The translations under genes and the position numbers were made by a program. The notes under the pieces are model-generated. The model ran no database searches and was not told where the DNA came from. It saw nothing but the letters and a program-made list of their open reading frames with translations. DNA of 16,773 nucleotides from an uncultured Roseburia sp. (GTDB lineage: Bacteria > Bacillota > Clostridia > Lachnospirales > Lachnospiraceae): NCBI GenBank assembly GCA_947564765.1, contig CANODN010000014.1, positions 1 to 16,773 on the forward strand, read 5' to 3'. Of this stretch, positions 16,713 through 16,773 are shown in pieces. The stretch's first letter is position 1. Each line of letters opens with the position of its first letter.

Positions 16713-16773
16713 TCATTGGTATCCGATTATGGTTCGCTTGCTTCGCGAAACGACCTCCTTTTCCGCAAGCAAG
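16713..16773 (-). CDS. Possible C-terminal end of an upstream operon gene (partial)
   Basis: On the - strand, one frame is open from the window edge and reads LLAEKEVVSRSKRTIIGYQ before TGA at 16715-16713. The composition looks like an ordinary protein tail. The stop lies 13 nt before GTG 16699, in keeping with the tight packing of this operon. An AAGGAGGT string inside it (around 16760-16753) has no start codon at usable distance, which fits coding sequence. Only 19 residues are visible, so the call is tentative. A second frame is also open here. Confidence 0.4.
   Translation of the reverse strand, partial: LLAEKEVVSRSKRTIIGYQ

Noticed and set aside
16501..16716. An ATG-started 71-aa - strand frame at the operon's upstream end
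   Set aside because: It overlaps the DUF6603 N-terminus in another frame, has Arg/Trp/Cys-rich composition, and stops without any recognisable domain. The GTG start of the DUF6603 frame is better supported.
16737..16773. Inverted repeat CTTGCTT/AAGCAAG as a possible terminator or operator
   Set aside because: The stem is only 7 bp with a 23-nt loop, it runs to the window edge, and it overlaps a likely coding frame. It is too weak to call as a feature.

Overview
The window looks like chromosomal DNA of a gut-type Bacillota bacterium, most likely a clostridial / Lachnospiraceae relative. This is an inference from the AGGAGG-type ribosome binding sites, the moderate GC content, and a secreted M26-type metallopeptidase with fibronectin-III and Ig-like (BIG2-type) tail domains. 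No rRNA, tRNA, CRISPR array, insertion sequence or integrase was seen.

Layout. (1) Positions 1-950, + strand: the 3' end of an AraC-family regulator, then a small lipoprotein gene that ends in a strong hairpin terminator. (2) Positions 993-4235, - strand: a secreted zinc endopeptidase of the ZmpA/B/C (M26) type with ten copies of a Pro/Thr-rich 8-residue linker repeat. It has its own promoter and ribosome binding site. (3) Positions 4368-16713, - strand: a tightly packed operon, transcribed from high to low coordinates. It contains the tail of an upstream ORF, a 1275-aa DUF6603 protein, a 413-aa unknown, a 291-aa unknown, a 1171-aa unknown with a central coiled coil, a 602-aa protein with a tandem beta duplication and Ig-like domains, and a radical SAM/SPASM enzyme. 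The five unknown-protein genes overlap by 4-16 nt, with each Shine-Dalgarno inside the preceding gene. The radical SAM gene follows after a 19-nt gap.

The operon is the notable part of the window. Its five large proteins have no signal peptides, no membrane helices and no recognisable catalytic motifs, yet they are translated as a coupled set. This fits subunits of one large, beta-rich assembly. The radical SAM/SPASM enzyme has a complete three-cluster cysteine set and no precursor peptide that I can see beside it, so a co-encoded large protein may be its substrate. The M26 protease next door may be part of the same locus or an independent neighbour. The function of the set is unknown to me. 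The DUF6603 assignment rests on recognising conserved motifs, and everything about mechanism is inference.
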